From the NCBI RefSeq assembly GCF_001570905.1, contig NZ_BCSO01000001.1, forward strand, positions 310,001-374,000: a stretch of 64,000 bases of DNA, written 5' to 3'. The position numbers were made by a program, and so were the translations under genes. The notes beneath the pieces were generated by a model that did no database searches, was not told where the DNA came from, and saw only the letters and a list, made by a program, of their open reading frames with translations. This DNA is from [Zimmermannella] alba NBRC 15616 (GTDB lineage: Bacteria; Actinomycetota; Actinomycetes; Actinomycetales; Microbacteriaceae). Shown here one piece after another: positions 26,798 to 38,069 of this stretch; position 1 is the stretch's first letter; each line of letters begins with the position of its first letter.

Positions 26798-27547
26798 ATG
26801 ACCGTGAACTCATCCCAAACGATCCCGACGTTGTTCGGGCATCGCCGTGGGAGCCTCGGCGGGTTCGTCTTTACTGACGCTGATCTTGTTGTCGGCGGCC
26901 GCACGCTCGTCCACGGTCTCACCGCCACCATTTCGCCGGGCAAACTCACTGCTTTGTACTCGCCTGAGCGAGACGCCGTCGATGGAGCATTCGAAGCCCT
27001 GACGCGCGGCATCCATCCTGCCCGGGGCACCGTGCTGGTGGGCGGCGTCGACATCGCGCAGCTCACGCGTGCCGAAGTGCTACGCCTGCGCCGCGAGCGG
27101 GTCGGCATCGTTGGGCCCGGGTACCGCCTCGCCTCCTCGCGTACGCTCGCCGAAAACCTGAAGCTTCCCTTCCAGATCGCTGAGATGCCACTGCGCGACA
27201 CCGACCGTGCCTGGCTCGATCGCCTCGTCGAAACCTTTGGTCTCGGCGATGACCTCCACCGGTACCCCTTCGAGCTCTGCAGCGCCCGGCACGACCGTGC
27301 CGCCATCGCTCGCGCCCTGGCGCTTCGGCCGGGGCTCTTGCTGCTTCGTGAAGCCTTCACCGGGGACGATGCGCACGGTGGCGCTGTGCTCATGGCGCTC
27401 GTGCGCGCGCTCGTGCAGGAGCACGCCGTGACCACCGTGCTGTGTACGACGAATACGAAGGCTGTCGAGTCGTGTGATGTTGTCGTCGAGCTCAACACGG
27501 GTGCAGCAGAACAGCCAGCGCGCAGGGTGTCCTCGTCCTCGCGATAG
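26798..27547 (+). CDS. Degenerate ABC-type ATP-binding domain protein (likely inactive)
   Basis: A 249-residue protein that aligns along its full length with ABC ATPases of the MacB/LolD class (FTDADLVVGGRTLVHGLTATI, TRAEVLRLRRERVGIV, RAAIARALALRPGLLLL), yet every catalytic motif is gone. The Walker A site reads LYSPERDAVD (53-62), the signature reads LCSARHD (160-166) instead of LSGGQQ, and Walker B is LLLLREAF with Arg in place of the magnesium-binding Asp. The switch His is replaced as well. There is no frameshift or stop, so the reading frame is kept under selection. No permease lies nearby. The ATG at 26798 has TACTGT (26786-26791) 6 nt upstream; GTG 26804 has a well-spaced GGAGG and is an alternative. 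Confidence 0.7.
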   Translation: MTVNSSQTIPTLFGHRRGSLGGFVFTDADLVVGGRTLVHGLTATISPGKLTALYSPERDAVDGAFEALTRGIHPARGTVLVGGVDIAQLTRAEVLRLRRERVGIVGPGYRLASSRTLAENLKLPFQIAEMPLRDTDRAWLDRLVETFGLGDDLHRYPFELCSARHDRAAIARALALRPGLLLLREAFTGDDAHGGAVLMALVRALVQEHAVTTVLCTTNTKAVESCDVVVELNTGAAEQPARRVSSSSR

Positions 27548-27647
27548 AGCGTTGTTGCCGCTCGGCAGAAACGCTCACACTCAGGGGAAACATCCGACGC
27601 GAAGGGGGTAGTTTCTCCCTCCGGAACCCCGGAACGAGGAGGACGAG

Positions 27648-28970
27648 ATGCGCGTGGATTCCCCGTTTCTGGCAGCGGCAGTGGTTGCTGTTGCCATCGC
27701 GATGCTTGCGATCGTGACCGCGCGCCTTGGGCGGCGCCTCCGCCTTCGCGGTGCTGGCGTCTCGGCTGTCTGCGGCCTTGCCGTCGCAGCTCTGGCGACG
27801 TGGCTGGTGTGCGATGTGTTCGCCCTCATCCCGGTGGATGTCCCGTTCGCTGCACGCGCCTGGTGTGTCGTCGGCGTTGCGGTCATGTGCGGTGGATTCG
27901 GGATTGCCTGTGCACGCGCAGCGGAGTCACCAGCGCACGCCGAACGGCGTCATTTCCCCGTGAGTCGTACGCTCGCGGTCCTTGCAAGCTTGGCCCTGAT
28001 CGTTGGCGCGACCCTCGGTGTGAACTCCGTCTTCGGCGTGGTGCGCACTACCGAGCAGTTCGCCTCGACGCTCGCGGGCTCACCGGCTGAAACGATCGCA
28101 CCGCTCGCGCAGCCAGCAGCATCCCACGCCATCACGGAATCCGAGTGGACGCCGCCGAGCGACATGCCATCGTCCGGCACCCTCATGCACGTGAGCATTC
28201 CCGGCACCACCTCTGGTTTTGCCGCACGCAACGCATCCGTGTGGCTACCTCCTGCCGCGCAAGTTGCGAACCCGCCCTCCCTTCCGGTCGTGCTCATGCT
28301 CTCGGGCCAGCCCGGGAGCCCGGATGACGTGGTGGCAGGCGGTGGCGACGCCGTCTCGGTGCTCGAACAGATCCAGTCGGAGCACCACGGCCTCGCCCCG
28401 ATCGTGGTGAGCCCCGACCAGCTCGGGGCACCCGAACAGAACCCCAAGTGCGTGGATGGGGCGCTCGGCAACTCGCGCAGCTACCTCGAACACGACGTCA
28501 TCCCGTGGATCCAATCGCATCTTCCCGTGGCCAGTGACCGCACGGCCTGGACCTTTGCGGGGTTCTCGCAGGGTGCGACGTGCACGATGCAGATCGGCCT
28601 CGACCTGCCGGATCGCTTCGCGAGCAACATTGCGATCTCGCCAGAACTCGCGCCAAGCCTCGCGGGTGACCCCGTGGCAACGGTGAGCCAAGGATTCGCC
28701 GGGAACGCCGAAGCTTGGGAATCCGCGAAACCCGCTGCGGTGATCGGCAAGCACACGCCCTACAACGACACGACGCTCGTCATCGGCACCGGTGAACTCG
28801 ACAAAGTCTTCAGCGGCTACGCGGACGAGCTCTCGGGCGTCGCCACGAAGGCGGGGATTGAGACCACGCGGCTCACCTCGCCCGGAACCTCACACGACTT
28901 CAACACCGTCCACTACATCTGGCAACAGACGCTGCCCACGACCCTGACCCGAGCTGGAGTGACCGCATGA
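27648..28970 (+). CDS. Membrane-anchored alpha/beta hydrolase (esterase D-like)
   Basis: A 440-residue protein with about four N-terminal membrane helices (residues 5-25, 38-60, 68-90, 105-130) and an extracytoplasmic alpha/beta-hydrolase domain of the PF00756 (esterase/antigen 85) type. The nucleophile is S307 in GFSQG and the catalytic His is H416 in TSHDF; an Asp or Glu in GTGELDKV is a good third member. The start has GAGGAGG at 27635-27641. It overlaps the following MprF/DUF2156-like gene by ATGA. In Corynebacterium and in Pseudomonas, esterases paired with aminoacyl-lipid synthases remove the amino acid again; that is the most likely role here, inferred from the pairing. Confidence 0.8.
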   Translation: MRVDSPFLAAAVVAVAIAMLAIVTARLGRRLRLRGAGVSAVCGLAVAALATWLVCDVFALIPVDVPFAARAWCVVGVAVMCGGFGIACARAAESPAHAERRHFPVSRTLAVLASLALIVGATLGVNSVFGVVRTTEQFASTLAGSPAETIAPLAQPAASHAITESEWTPPSDMPSSGTLMHVSIPGTTSGFAARNASVWLPPAAQVANPPSLPVVLMLSGQPGSPDDVVAGGGDAVSVLEQIQSEHHGLAPIVVSPDQLGAPEQNPKCVDGALGNSRSYLEHDVIPWIQSHLPVASDRTAWTFAGFSQGATCTMQIGLDLPDRFASNIAISPELAPSLAGDPVATVSQGFAGNAEAWESAKPAAVIGKHTPYNDTTLVIGTGELDKVFSGYADELSGVATKAGIETTRLTSPGTSHDFNTVHYIWQQTLPTTLTRAGVTA

Positions 28971-31690
28971 GTGCCGTGCGCCGGATTGGAACCTGGATCA
29001 CGCGTCACTGGGTGACGACCGTCTGCATCGTGCTGCTGTGCGCCGCGACCGCAGCCGGACTTGTGACCGCCGCTGGCGGGTATAGCGTAGACGACAACCC
29101 GGCCAATGCGGTGTTCGCAACCGGCCAACACCAGGTCATCGAGCTAGGACGCTGGTGGACGATCAGCACCTGGACGCTGATGGGCTCATCGATTGAAGAG
29201 CTGCTGTTTGCCGTCGCCCTCGTGCTCCTCGCCGGGTGGCTCGTCGAACACCGCGTCCGACGTGCACCATGGGTGCTCGGCTCGCTCGCCGCGCTCGTGA
29301 TCGGTGCGCTCCTCGCGATTCTGCTCGAAAGCGCTGGCATCGACGCGGACTTCCCGGGTGCCTATGAGGCCGCCCAGAAGCTCGTCTCCGACCCGAGCGC
29401 ACTCGGCGCAACGCTTGCTGCGGTCGGCAGCGCATGGTGCCCGCGCGTCATGCGACGGCGCATCCGAAGCTCGCTCGCCATGCTCACGACCATGCTTGTC
29501 GTCTATGTCGGGCACCCGAGCGACTTGCAGCGGTTGCTCGCCGTGCTTGTGGGCATCCTCATCGGTAGTGCGCTCGTGCGCGAGCCGCTTGTGCACGATC
29601 TGTGGCGTCCATCTCGCTCGCACGAGCTTCGTGCCTGGCTTGCGAGCATGCTCGCCGTGCTCGGTGTCGGGCCCATCATCGCGAGCGTTGCGATGCGTGC
29701 GAATGCGGTCGCCGTGCCGCTCGTGAGCCTGTTCATGAGCGATGCACAGTTCGACGCGGATGCGTGCAATGTGTGGCACGTGAGTGAAGCATGCGCGTCC
29801 CTCTCTGCCCACTCCGGCTTCACGATGTTCCTCGACAACGTGATTACGGGGCTCCCGTGGCTCGTGCTGGTGCTGGCCGCCTGGGGCGTTTGGCGCGGTC
29901 AGCGCATCCCGCTGTGGATTGGGGCGACGATTGTCGGCGCGCTTGGTCTTACCGTCTGGTACTTCTGGCTCATTGAGCCGCTCGTTCTCGGTGACCTCGA
30001 CCTCACGACCGCACCGCTGTGGGGGCAGCAGGGTCAGTGGTTCTGGCAGGTCCTCATCATCGGCCTCGTGCATCTCGTCGTCGCTGGCGTCCTCATCGCG
30101 AATCAGCGCCTGTGCCAGAACCAGCCAGATGTGCGCCTCGTGCGCAAGTCCCTTCGCGGTGTCGGGCTCGGGCTGCTGGTGCTCGCCGCGCTCTATCTCG
30201 GTGTTGCGTGGTCGTTCCCCGTTACCTTCACGCCGACACCGGATCCGTGGCAGGCCGTGCTGCACCTCCCGGAGCGATTCCTGCCGCAGAACCTCGTCGC
30301 ACTCTCGCCGAGCTCACTGCAGCCGGTGGATGAGCTCAGCAGCCTCCTGTGCGTCGCGATCCCCATCCTCACGACCCTCATCATGCTCGTCGCCCTCTGG
30401 CGAATCATGACGGCACCCGAACACCACCGCGAGGAACCGAGCCTCGAGGACCGTGCGAACGCACTGAAACAGGGCAGTGTGTCGACGTTGAGCGCCATGA
30501 CGCAGTGGCCCGGGATGCACTCCTGGCTCGACCGCGACACCGGCACGCTCGTTCCGTTCCGTCTTGAGCGAGGCGTTGCGATCATCCTGGCTGCGCCGCT
30601 TGGCACGAGCGACGCTGACATTTCGGCCCGTGCCGTGCTGGCTTTCGCGGACTACGCCGATGCCCGTGGCTGGATTCCCGCACTGTACTCTGCTCCCGAA
30701 TCGCTCACGAAGGCGCTCCGCGAGCACGGCTGGGCGAGCGTCGAAGTCGGCGAAGAAGCGGTCATCCTGCTTGCTGAATGGTCGACGAAGGGCAAGCCCC
30801 GTCAGGACATCCGCACCTCAATGAACCGTGCCGCCCGCGAAGGTCTCGAAGTGAAGTGGTGCACCTTCGACGAGCTCACGGTCGCTGAGGCGAAGCACAT
30901 TCGTGCGCTGAGCGAAGCGTGGGTTGGTGAGAAGCCGCTCCCGGAAATGGGCTTCACCCTCGGTGGCTTCCGTGAACTCGACGACCCCGACACGGTCATC
31001 GGCATGGCCGTGTCGAAGGACGGTGACATCCTCGCGGTCACGAGTTGGATGCCCGTGTGGCGCGATGGCGTGGTCGTCGGGCGCATCCTCGACTTCATGC
31101 GCCGAACCCCCAACAGCATGAACGGCGTCATGGAAATGCTCATCGGCAGCGCCGCAAACCGGTTCCAGGAGGATGGACTCGAAGAGATCTCGCTCTCGGC
31201 GGCGCCGCTTGCGACCTCCGCCAGCACGGGTGCGCAGTCCACGGCTGAAGCGGGGGAGCATGCCCTACTCGACCGTCTCCTTGAGGAGCTCAGCAAACGC
31301 ATGGAGCCGCTCTACGGATTCCGTTCGCTGCTCTCGTTCAAGCGCAAGTTCAAGCCGCAATATCGGCCGCTTTACCTCGCCTACCCGGATGCCGTGGAAC
31401 TGCCCGCGATCGGCTTCGGTCTCACGAACGCGTACCTGCCGGAGCTCACGCTCAGCCAGTCGTGGCAGGCCGTGCGCATGATCCGAAGCTCCGAACGTGA
31501 GCGAGCGCGCCGCGAGGCGGAGCGTCGTCGAGAACAGCACGCAGCCGCGAAGAGGGAGCGGGCTGCCGCGGCTGCCGCTGAGCAGTCTGCTGTGGCGGAA
31601 ACCGCACCAGCGGAGGCACGGAACGCTGCTGCTGACCAGGGTGAGAGTGCACAAGCTGCACACCCTGAACGCAAGTCTCAGGGTTCGTAG
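28967..31690 (+). CDS. MprF-like membrane protein with DUF2156 (aminoacyl-phosphatidylglycerol synthase-like)
   Basis: A 907-residue protein. Residues 1-480 carry many membrane helices; the first block (GRWWTISTWTLMGSSIEELL and the following helices) resembles the rhomboid-like region of actinobacterial family members. The cytoplasmic domain, about residues 490-830, is DUF2156/LPG_synthase_C, with MTQWPGMHSWLDRDTG, RAAREGLEVKW, and LYGFRSLLSFKRKFKPQY near the end. Such domains transfer Lys or Ala from aminoacyl-tRNA to a lipid and lower negative surface charge. A charged tail rich in Arg, Glu and Ala (from about 845) follows. There is no fused lysyl-tRNA synthetase as in LysX. Substrate specificity cannot be read from the sequence. 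Confidence 0.82.
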   Translation: MSAVRRIGTWITRHWVTTVCIVLLCAATAAGLVTAAGGYSVDDNPANAVFATGQHQVIELGRWWTISTWTLMGSSIEELLFAVALVLLAGWLVEHRVRRAPWVLGSLAALVIGALLAILLESAGIDADFPGAYEAAQKLVSDPSALGATLAAVGSAWCPRVMRRRIRSSLAMLTTMLVVYVGHPSDLQRLLAVLVGILIGSALVREPLVHDLWRPSRSHELRAWLASMLAVLGVGPIIASVAMRANAVAVPLVSLFMSDAQFDADACNVWHVSEACASLSAHSGFTMFLDNVITGLPWLVLVLAAWGVWRGQRIPLWIGATIVGALGLTVWYFWLIEPLVLGDLDLTTAPLWGQQGQWFWQVLIIGLVHLVVAGVLIANQRLCQNQPDVRLVRKSLRGVGLGLLVLAALYLGVAWSFPVTFTPTPDPWQAVLHLPERFLPQNLVALSPSSLQPVDELSSLLCVAIPILTTLIMLVALWRIMTAPEHHREEPSLEDRANALKQGSVSTLSAMTQWPGMHSWLDRDTGTLVPFRLERGVAIILAAPLGTSDADISARAVLAFADYADARGWIPALYSAPESLTKALREHGWASVEVGEEAVILLAEWSTKGKPRQDIRTSMNRAAREGLEVKWCTFDELTVAEAKHIRALSEAWVGEKPLPEMGFTLGGFRELDDPDTVIGMAVSKDGDILAVTSWMPVWRDGVVVGRILDFMRRTPNSMNGVMEMLIGSAANRFQEDGLEEISLSAAPLATSASTGAQSTAEAGEHALLDRLLEELSKRMEPLYGFRSLLSFKRKFKPQYRPLYLAYPDAVELPAIGFGLTNAYLPELTLSQSWQAVRMIRSSERERARREAERRREQHAAAKRERAAAAAAEQSAVAETAPAEARNAAADQGESAQAAHPERKSQGS

Positions 31691-31699
31691 CGAACAATT

Positions 31700-31708
31700 T
31701 GCTATGGT
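31700..31708 (+). promoter_or_regulatory. Extended -10 promoter of the leu leader
   Basis: TGCTATGGT combines an extended TG with the -10 hexamer TATGGT (31703-31708). It ends 6 nt before the leader-peptide ATG at 31715, so the leader mRNA starts at or next to that codon. Confidence 0.6.
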
Positions 31709-31714
31709 CGTGGC

Positions 31715-31743
31715 ATGCGCCGTCAGGTTCTTCTTCTTCCTCG

Positions 31744-31759
<16 letters not shown>
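31715..31759 (+). CDS. leuA leader peptide (14 residues, three consecutive Leu codons)
   Basis: The short frame encodes MRRQVLLLPRRDEA and stops at TAG 31757-31759. The three Leu codons are all CTT (31730-31738), which is a rare Leu codon in this genome compared with CTC and CTG, so a ribosome would be slowed strongly when charged tRNA-Leu is scarce. The frame ends within the first strand of the attenuator hairpin, 67 nt before leuA. It is probably translated from a leaderless mRNA. This design corresponds to leader-peptide control of leucine genes known in Streptomyces and Corynebacterium. Confidence 0.8.
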
Positions 31760-33562
<1,803 letters not shown>

Positions 33563-33571
33563 GCACGACGA

Positions 33572-33599
33572 GGCACGGCATGGGAAGCATCCCCGTGCC
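33572..33599 (+). terminator. Terminator after leuA
   Basis: GGCACGG (33572-33578) pairs with CCGTGCC (33593-33599) around a 14-nt loop; GAGG/CCTC flanks may lengthen it. T-poor, so moderately supported. Confidence 0.5.
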
Positions 33600-33637
33600 G
33601 CGCCTCGCTGTGTCCGTCGATGGCGGATACTGAGGGC

Positions 33638-34393
33638 ATGCCAAGTTACCGAGATGAAGCCGTGGTGCTTCGAACCCACCGTCTCGGTGAAGCAGACCGC
33701 ATCGTCACCCTCTTGACGAAGGCGCACGGCAAAGTGCGCGCGGTTGCGAAGGGCGTCCGCCGAACCTCTTCAAAGTTCGGTGCCCGACTTGAACCCTTCA
33801 TGGTGGTGGATGTGCAGTGCTGGCAGGGACGCAACCTCGACACCGTCCAGCAGGCCGTCTCCCTCGCTCAATATGGCGCCGACATTGCCAGCGATTACGA
33901 GCGGTATGAGGCAGCCAGCGTCATGGTGGAACTCGCCGACCGCGTGACTGAAGCGGATAGCGGAGCAACGCAGCACGTCCTCCTCGTTGGGGCGCTGCGC
34001 GCCCTCGCTCGCGGAGAACATGCGAGCCAGCACATCCTTGACTCGTACACGCTCCGCTCACTCGCACTCGCCGGTTGGGCTCCCTCGTTGTTGCAGTGCG
34101 GTCGCTGCGGACGGCCAGGCCCGAGTGAACGTTTCGTGCCAGCGCTCGGTGGAGCCGCGTGCGAGCAGTGTGCACGCGGGGGAGAACGGGTGGAACCTGC
34201 CGTCCTCCTCCAGCTCCAACGACTCCTGGAAGGTGACTGGGCAGCGCTTTCAGACGTCGGCACGATCGAATCGGATCGCGCATCACGGCTCGTCGCCGCG
34301 TACGCTGAATTCCATTTGGAGACGACGCTCCGTGCGCGAGCGGTCGCTGAGCGCGGCCGACTGGCTTCCACACCCGCGAGAGGACAGCGATGA
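33638..34393 (+). CDS. recO: DNA repair protein RecO
   Basis: A 251-residue RecO. It begins with [20 protein letters not shown] and [17 protein letters not shown] of the N-terminal OB fold, and the C-terminal part has the zinc-finger pairs CGRCGRPG and CEQC. RecO anneals complementary strands and loads RecA onto SSB-coated gaps together with RecR. The ATG at 33638 is chosen: the family match starts there and a -10-like GATACT (33626-33631) lies 6 nt upstream, pointing to a leaderless message. The frame could start at 33620. It overlaps uppS by ATGA. Confidence 0.95.
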   Translation: MPSYRDEAVVLRTHRLGEADRIVTLLTKAHGKVRAVAKGVRRTSSKFGARLEPFMVVDVQCWQGRNLDTVQQAVSLAQYGADIASDYERYEAASVMVELADRVTEADSGATQHVLLVGALRALARGEHASQHILDSYTLRSLALAGWAPSLLQCGRCGRPGPSERFVPALGGAACEQCARGGERVEPAVLLQLQRLLEGDWAALSDVGTIESDRASRLVAAYAEFHLETTLRARAVAERGRLASTPARGQR

Positions 34394-35190
34394 CTCGAGG
34401 CACCCATCCGGCTGCTGAACCGTTCAAGCCGATCGACTGGACTGGGATCTACCCGCCCGAGATTCCCGCCGCGAGCGTCCCGAAGCATGTCGCCGTCGTC
34501 ATGGACGGCAATGGCCGCTGGGCCAACGAACGTGGACTCCCGCGCACCGAAGGGCACCGAGCAGGCGAGGCGGCCCTCCTGGACGTCGTCGCCGGAGCGC
34601 TCCAGATTGGCGTCAAGCACCTCTCCGTGTACGCCTTCTCCACCGAAAACTGGCGTCGCTCGCCGGCGGAGGTTCGCTTTCTCATGGGCTTCAACCGTGA
34701 GGTGCTGCACCGCCGCCGGGATCAGCTCAACGAGTGGGGTGTCCGCGTGAAGTGGGCCGGTCGCACGCCGAAGCTCTGGAAATCGGTCATCGACGACCTA
34801 CGTGCCGCTGAAGCACTCACAAAGGACAACACTCGCATGACGCTCACCATGTGCGTCAACTACGGCGGTCGCGTTGAACTCGCCGATGCCGTGCGGTCAA
34901 TTGCCGCCGAGGCGAAGGCTGGCAAGCTCGACCCCGCACGCATTACCGAGCGGACGATTGCCCGACACCTCTATGACCCCGAGATGCCCGATGTCGACCT
35001 CTTTGTGCGTTCCTCGGGTGAACAGCGCACCTCAAACTTCTTGCTTTGGCAGTCGGCCTACGCCGAAATGGTGTTCCTCGAGCGGCTGTGGCCCGATTTT
35101 TCGCGCACCGACCTCTGGGAGGCGATTGAACGCTACGCCGGACGCGACCGCCGATTCGGTGGAGCGGTGGACAAGCCCGTCACGCGCTAG
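34390..35190 (+). CDS. uppS: Isoprenyl transferase (undecaprenyl diphosphate synthase)
   Basis: A 266-residue cis-prenyltransferase. The catalytic Asp is D39 in [10 protein letters not shown], with [23 protein letters not shown] and the C-terminal [20 protein letters not shown] blocks all intact. It adds isopentenyl units in cis to produce the polyprenyl carrier used for peptidoglycan and other wall polymers; the chain length cannot be told from the sequence. It is co-translated with recO. Downstream, glyQS has its own promoter. Confidence 0.95.
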   Translation: MTRGTHPAAEPFKPIDWTGIYPPEIPAASVPKHVAVVMDGNGRWANERGLPRTEGHRAGEAALLDVVAGALQIGVKHLSVYAFSTENWRRSPAEVRFLMGFNREVLHRRRDQLNEWGVRVKWAGRTPKLWKSVIDDLRAAEALTKDNTRMTLTMCVNYGGRVELADAVRSIAAEAKAGKLDPARITERTIARHLYDPEMPDVDLFVRSSGEQRTSNFLLWQSAYAEMVFLERLWPDFSRTDLWEAIERYAGRDRRFGGAVDKPVTR

Positions 35191-35264
35191 GGGTACATGA
35201 GAGGGGTTGGGGAGCCCGTGCAGGCGCACAGTAGGAAATGTCAGCTGGAGTGAACGCTCCCGGA

Positions 35265-35297
35265 TACACTCGAAGGAGTGCCGCGGAGTTCCGCGGC
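35265..35297 (+). promoter_or_regulatory. glyQS -10 box and leader hairpin
   Basis: A TACACT hexamer (35265-35270) lies about 60 nt before the glyQS start. The leader contains a compact hairpin GCCGCGGA/TCCGCGGC (35280-35287 with 35290-35297). I see no T-box features. The hairpin may stabilise the mRNA or modulate initiation. Confidence 0.4.
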
Positions 35298-35332
35298 TTG
35301 CCTATTCCGCCCCCGTCTTCAGGAGCACAACC

Positions 35333-36715
35333 ATGGCGCAGTCCACCCTCGATCAGGTCATCGCCCTCGCAAAGCGACGCGGCTTTGTGTATCAGGCAGG
35401 TGAAATCTACGGTGGATCGCGTTCCGCATGGGACTACGGTCCCCTCGGCGTGGAGCTGAAGGAGAACATCAAGCGCGAGTGGTGGCAGACCTTCGTCCGC
35501 AGCCGCGGCGACATGGTCGGCCTCGATTCCTCCATCATCCTCCCGAAGCGGGTGTGGGAGGCCTCGGGTCACGTCGCCACCTTCACCGACCCGCTCGTCG
35601 AGTCGCTCCACACCCACAAGCGCTACCGCGCCGACCACCTCATCGAAGCGTACGTTGCCAAGCACGGTAAGCAGCCGGAGAACGGCCTCGCCGACATCCG
35701 TGACCCGGAGACCGGCCAGGAAGGCAACTGGACTGAGCCACAGATGTTCTCGGGCCTCATGAAGACCTACCTCGGCCCGGTCGACAACGAAGAAGGTCTG
35801 CACTACCTTCGTCCCGAGACTGCACAGGGCATCTTCGTGAACTTCAACAATGTCGTCACGACAGCTCGCAAGAAGCCGCCGTTCGGTATTGGCCAGATCG
35901 GTAAGGCCTTCCGCAACGAGATCACGCCCGGTAACTTCATCTTCCGCACGCGCGAGTTCGAGCAGATGGAGATCGAGTTCTTCACCGCTCCCGAGGAAGC
36001 TCAGCAGTGGTTCGAGCACTGGGTTGAGGCTTGCTGGCAGTGGTTCATTGACCTCGGCATCCGCGAAGAGAACATGCGTCGCTTCGATGTCCCCGAGGAA
36101 GACCGCGCCCACTACTCGGCCGGCACGATCGACATGGAGTACCGCTTCGGTTTCCAGGGTTCGGAGTGGGGCGAGCTCATGGGTGTCGCCAACCGCACCG
36201 ACTACGACCTCGGCTCGCACTCGAAGGAATCGGGCACCGACCTCAAGTTCTTCGACCAGGCATCGGGCGAGCACTACACGCCGTACGTCATCGAGCCAAG
36301 CTTCGGTCTGACTCGCGCGATGATGGCCTTCCTTATTGACGCATACCGCATCGACCAGGCTCCGAACACGAAGGGCGGCGTTGACGAGCGCACCGTCCTC
36401 TCGCTCCACCCGCGCCTCGCGCCGGTCAAGGCTGCTGTGCTGCCGCTCTCGAAGAAGGAAGAGCTCACGCCCACGGCAAGGGAGCTTGCCGACAACCTCC
36501 GTCGCCGCTGGAACATCGAGTATGACGAGGCCGGTGCGATTGGTCGCCGCTACCGCCGTCAGGACGAGATCGGTACGCCGTTCTGCATCACGGTCGACTT
36601 CGACACCCTCGAGGACCAGGCCGTCACGATCCGCGAGCGCGACACGATGTCGCAGGAGCGCGTCGCACTCGACAACGTTGAGCAGTACCTCACGGAGCGT
36701 CTCCAGGGCGCCTAG
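35333..36715 (+). CDS. glyQS: Glycyl-tRNA synthetase (alpha2 type)
   Basis: A 460-residue class II synthetase of the single-chain dimeric type. It has [27 protein letters not shown] at the N-terminus, the motif 2 strand [23 protein letters not shown] (near residue 200) and motif 3 [14 protein letters not shown] (about 325), then the anticodon-binding domain with [15 protein letters not shown]. It charges tRNA-Gly. The ATG at 35333 has AGGAG at 35321-35325. It is separated from uppS by 142 nt with its own promoter. Confidence 0.97.
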   Translation: MAQSTLDQVIALAKRRGFVYQAGEIYGGSRSAWDYGPLGVELKENIKREWWQTFVRSRGDMVGLDSSIILPKRVWEASGHVATFTDPLVESLHTHKRYRADHLIEAYVAKHGKQPENGLADIRDPETGQEGNWTEPQMFSGLMKTYLGPVDNEEGLHYLRPETAQGIFVNFNNVVTTARKKPPFGIGQIGKAFRNEITPGNFIFRTREFEQMEIEFFTAPEEAQQWFEHWVEACWQWFIDLGIREENMRRFDVPEEDRAHYSAGTIDMEYRFGFQGSEWGELMGVANRTDYDLGSHSKESGTDLKFFDQASGEHYTPYVIEPSFGLTRAMMAFLIDAYRIDQAPNTKGGVDERTVLSLHPRLAPVKAAVLPLSKKEELTPTARELADNLRRRWNIEYDEAGAIGRRYRRQDEIGTPFCITVDFDTLEDQAVTIRERDTMSQERVALDNVEQYLTERLQGA

Positions 36716-36730
36716 TGTCTCCACACGTCA

Positions 36731-36760
36731 CGGGGCGGTCCGCATGTGCGGGCCGCCCCG
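36731..36760 (+). terminator. Terminator after glyQS
   Basis: CGGGGCGG-t-CCGCA (36731-36744) pairs with TGCGG-g-CCGCCCCG (36747-36760): 13 pairs with one symmetrical mismatch. The stop codon of glyQS lies 16 nt upstream. The remaining gap to 36941 contains no gene that I can support. Confidence 0.75.
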
Positions 36761-36941
36761 CGTCATATGCCTGAGCATGAGGCGACTGCGCTGGCTTGTC
36801 GTTCTGGTCGAGAGATTTGGTCCACCCGAAGATGGAGAATCTCGACGCTTCGCCGTGTGCTTCACCCCGTGTTTCCTTTCCACGTCGAATCTGAATGCAG
36901 GCAGTGGGGGGCTGCCGAAACCACACCACGAGGGGGTAATG

Positions 36942-38069
36942 ATGGCAGTTGGCATGTTTGGTGCGAACACTGACGAACTTCGAGGCGTCGCAGCGGCGTT
37001 TGGGCAGCAGAGTGACGAGGCTCTGCAGGCAGCCGACGAGACTGGCCGCGAAGTTCAGGTGGTCATCTGGATCGGTGCCGATGCCGACCGATTCCGTGCC
37101 GACTATGACCTCACTGCTCAGGACCTCCGCGATCTGTCGGCACTGCTCGCGGAGCACGACCAAATGCTCCAGCAGCAGGCAGAAGAGCAGGACAGCGCCA
37201 GTGGCAACGGGCAGGGCGGTTCGGGCTCGGGACGGTCTGTGAGCGAATCGAGCCAGAGCGCCGATGAGAGCGCAGCACAGCAGTCGGACGGGACTTCCGC
37301 GGCCGGCGATGGCGTGAGCGGCAATACGGCGAGCGCAGACCGCGATACGAGTGCGGATGAGCAAAGCGGCAACGCAGTCAGTGGCAGCGGCGGCCCGGGT
37401 GGAGGAACGAAGGGCCCGGGCACTGGCCGTGGCCCGGTTGATGGCATCCCGGTGCGCACCGAGGACGACATCGACGGCATCCTCAACGACTACCAGACCA
37501 GCCCCGACGAGAACGGCCACGGTGTTTACGCACCGCTTGGGCCCCTCGGCCCGCAGAAAAAGATGTCTGCGACCGAAGCTGAGATGCTGCGGGAGCTGTG
37601 GCCCTGGGAAGTGAACGCACTCAACGGGATCAAGGACCAGGCCTACAACACCGCATCCGAGTACTACCCCAAGAGTGGTGCAGAAGACGGCCTGAACGAT
37701 GCCTTCCGACACACCTACTGGAACGCGCTTATGGCACGCGAACGTGGCGTGGAGTGGGCTGAGAAGTTCGGTACGGCCCACGAAGGCCTTGACGGCAACC
37801 CTGCCTACAAGGAAGCCATGGACCTCCACAACAACGAGCTCGGCCGTCGTATCTACGAGCAGAACCCGAACGCGACGCCGCAGGAGCTGGCTGAACTCGT
37901 GCGCGACGCGGTCGAGAGCGGTCAGGCAGTCGCCGTGAACGATCGCGGCGAACTCGTGCCGTCGAACCAGGTGGATGCCTCGCGCCCCACCGCGGAGCCC
38001 ACTGACCCGAAGCTCACGAACACGAACGCACCGTCGAACCCGAAGTGGGACGAGGCCCGCCGTCGATGA
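36942..38069 (+). CDS. WXG100-like protein with DUF6973-type C-terminal domain (candidate secreted toxin)
   Basis: A 375-residue protein in three parts. Residues 1-75 are a helical hairpin of the WXG100 type with W43-I-G45 at the turn (IWIGADADRFRADY). Residues 76-165 are a Ser/Gln/Gly-rich linker. Residues about 200-325 form a compact domain with GLNDAFRHTYWNALMARERG, AHEG (H280) and MDLHNNELGRRI (H296), matching what I know as DUF6973, a domain found at the C-termini of polymorphic toxin-like proteins. WXG100 heads direct export by ESX/type VII systems; no secretion genes are in this window. The ATG at 36942 has AGGGGG 5 nt upstream; 36939 is possible. Its stop overlaps a lipoprotein gene. 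Toxin activity is inference. Confidence 0.7.
   Translation: MAVGMFGANTDELRGVAAAFGQQSDEALQAADETGREVQVVIWIGADADRFRADYDLTAQDLRDLSALLAEHDQMLQQQAEEQDSASGNGQGGSGSGRSVSESSQSADESAAQQSDGTSAAGDGVSGNTASADRDTSADEQSGNAVSGSGGPGGGTKGPGTGRGPVDGIPVRTEDDIDGILNDYQTSPDENGHGVYAPLGPLGPQKKMSATEAEMLRELWPWEVNALNGIKDQAYNTASEYYPKSGAEDGLNDAFRHTYWNALMARERGVEWAEKFGTAHEGLDGNPAYKEAMDLHNNELGRRIYEQNPNATPQELAELVRDAVESGQAVAVNDRGELVPSNQVDASRPTAEPTDPKLTNTNAPSNPKWDEARRR

Noticed and set aside
35191-35332. T-box riboswitch before glyQS
   Set aside because: The leader is too short and lacks the specifier and antiterminator bulge; only a small GCCGCGGA hairpin is present.
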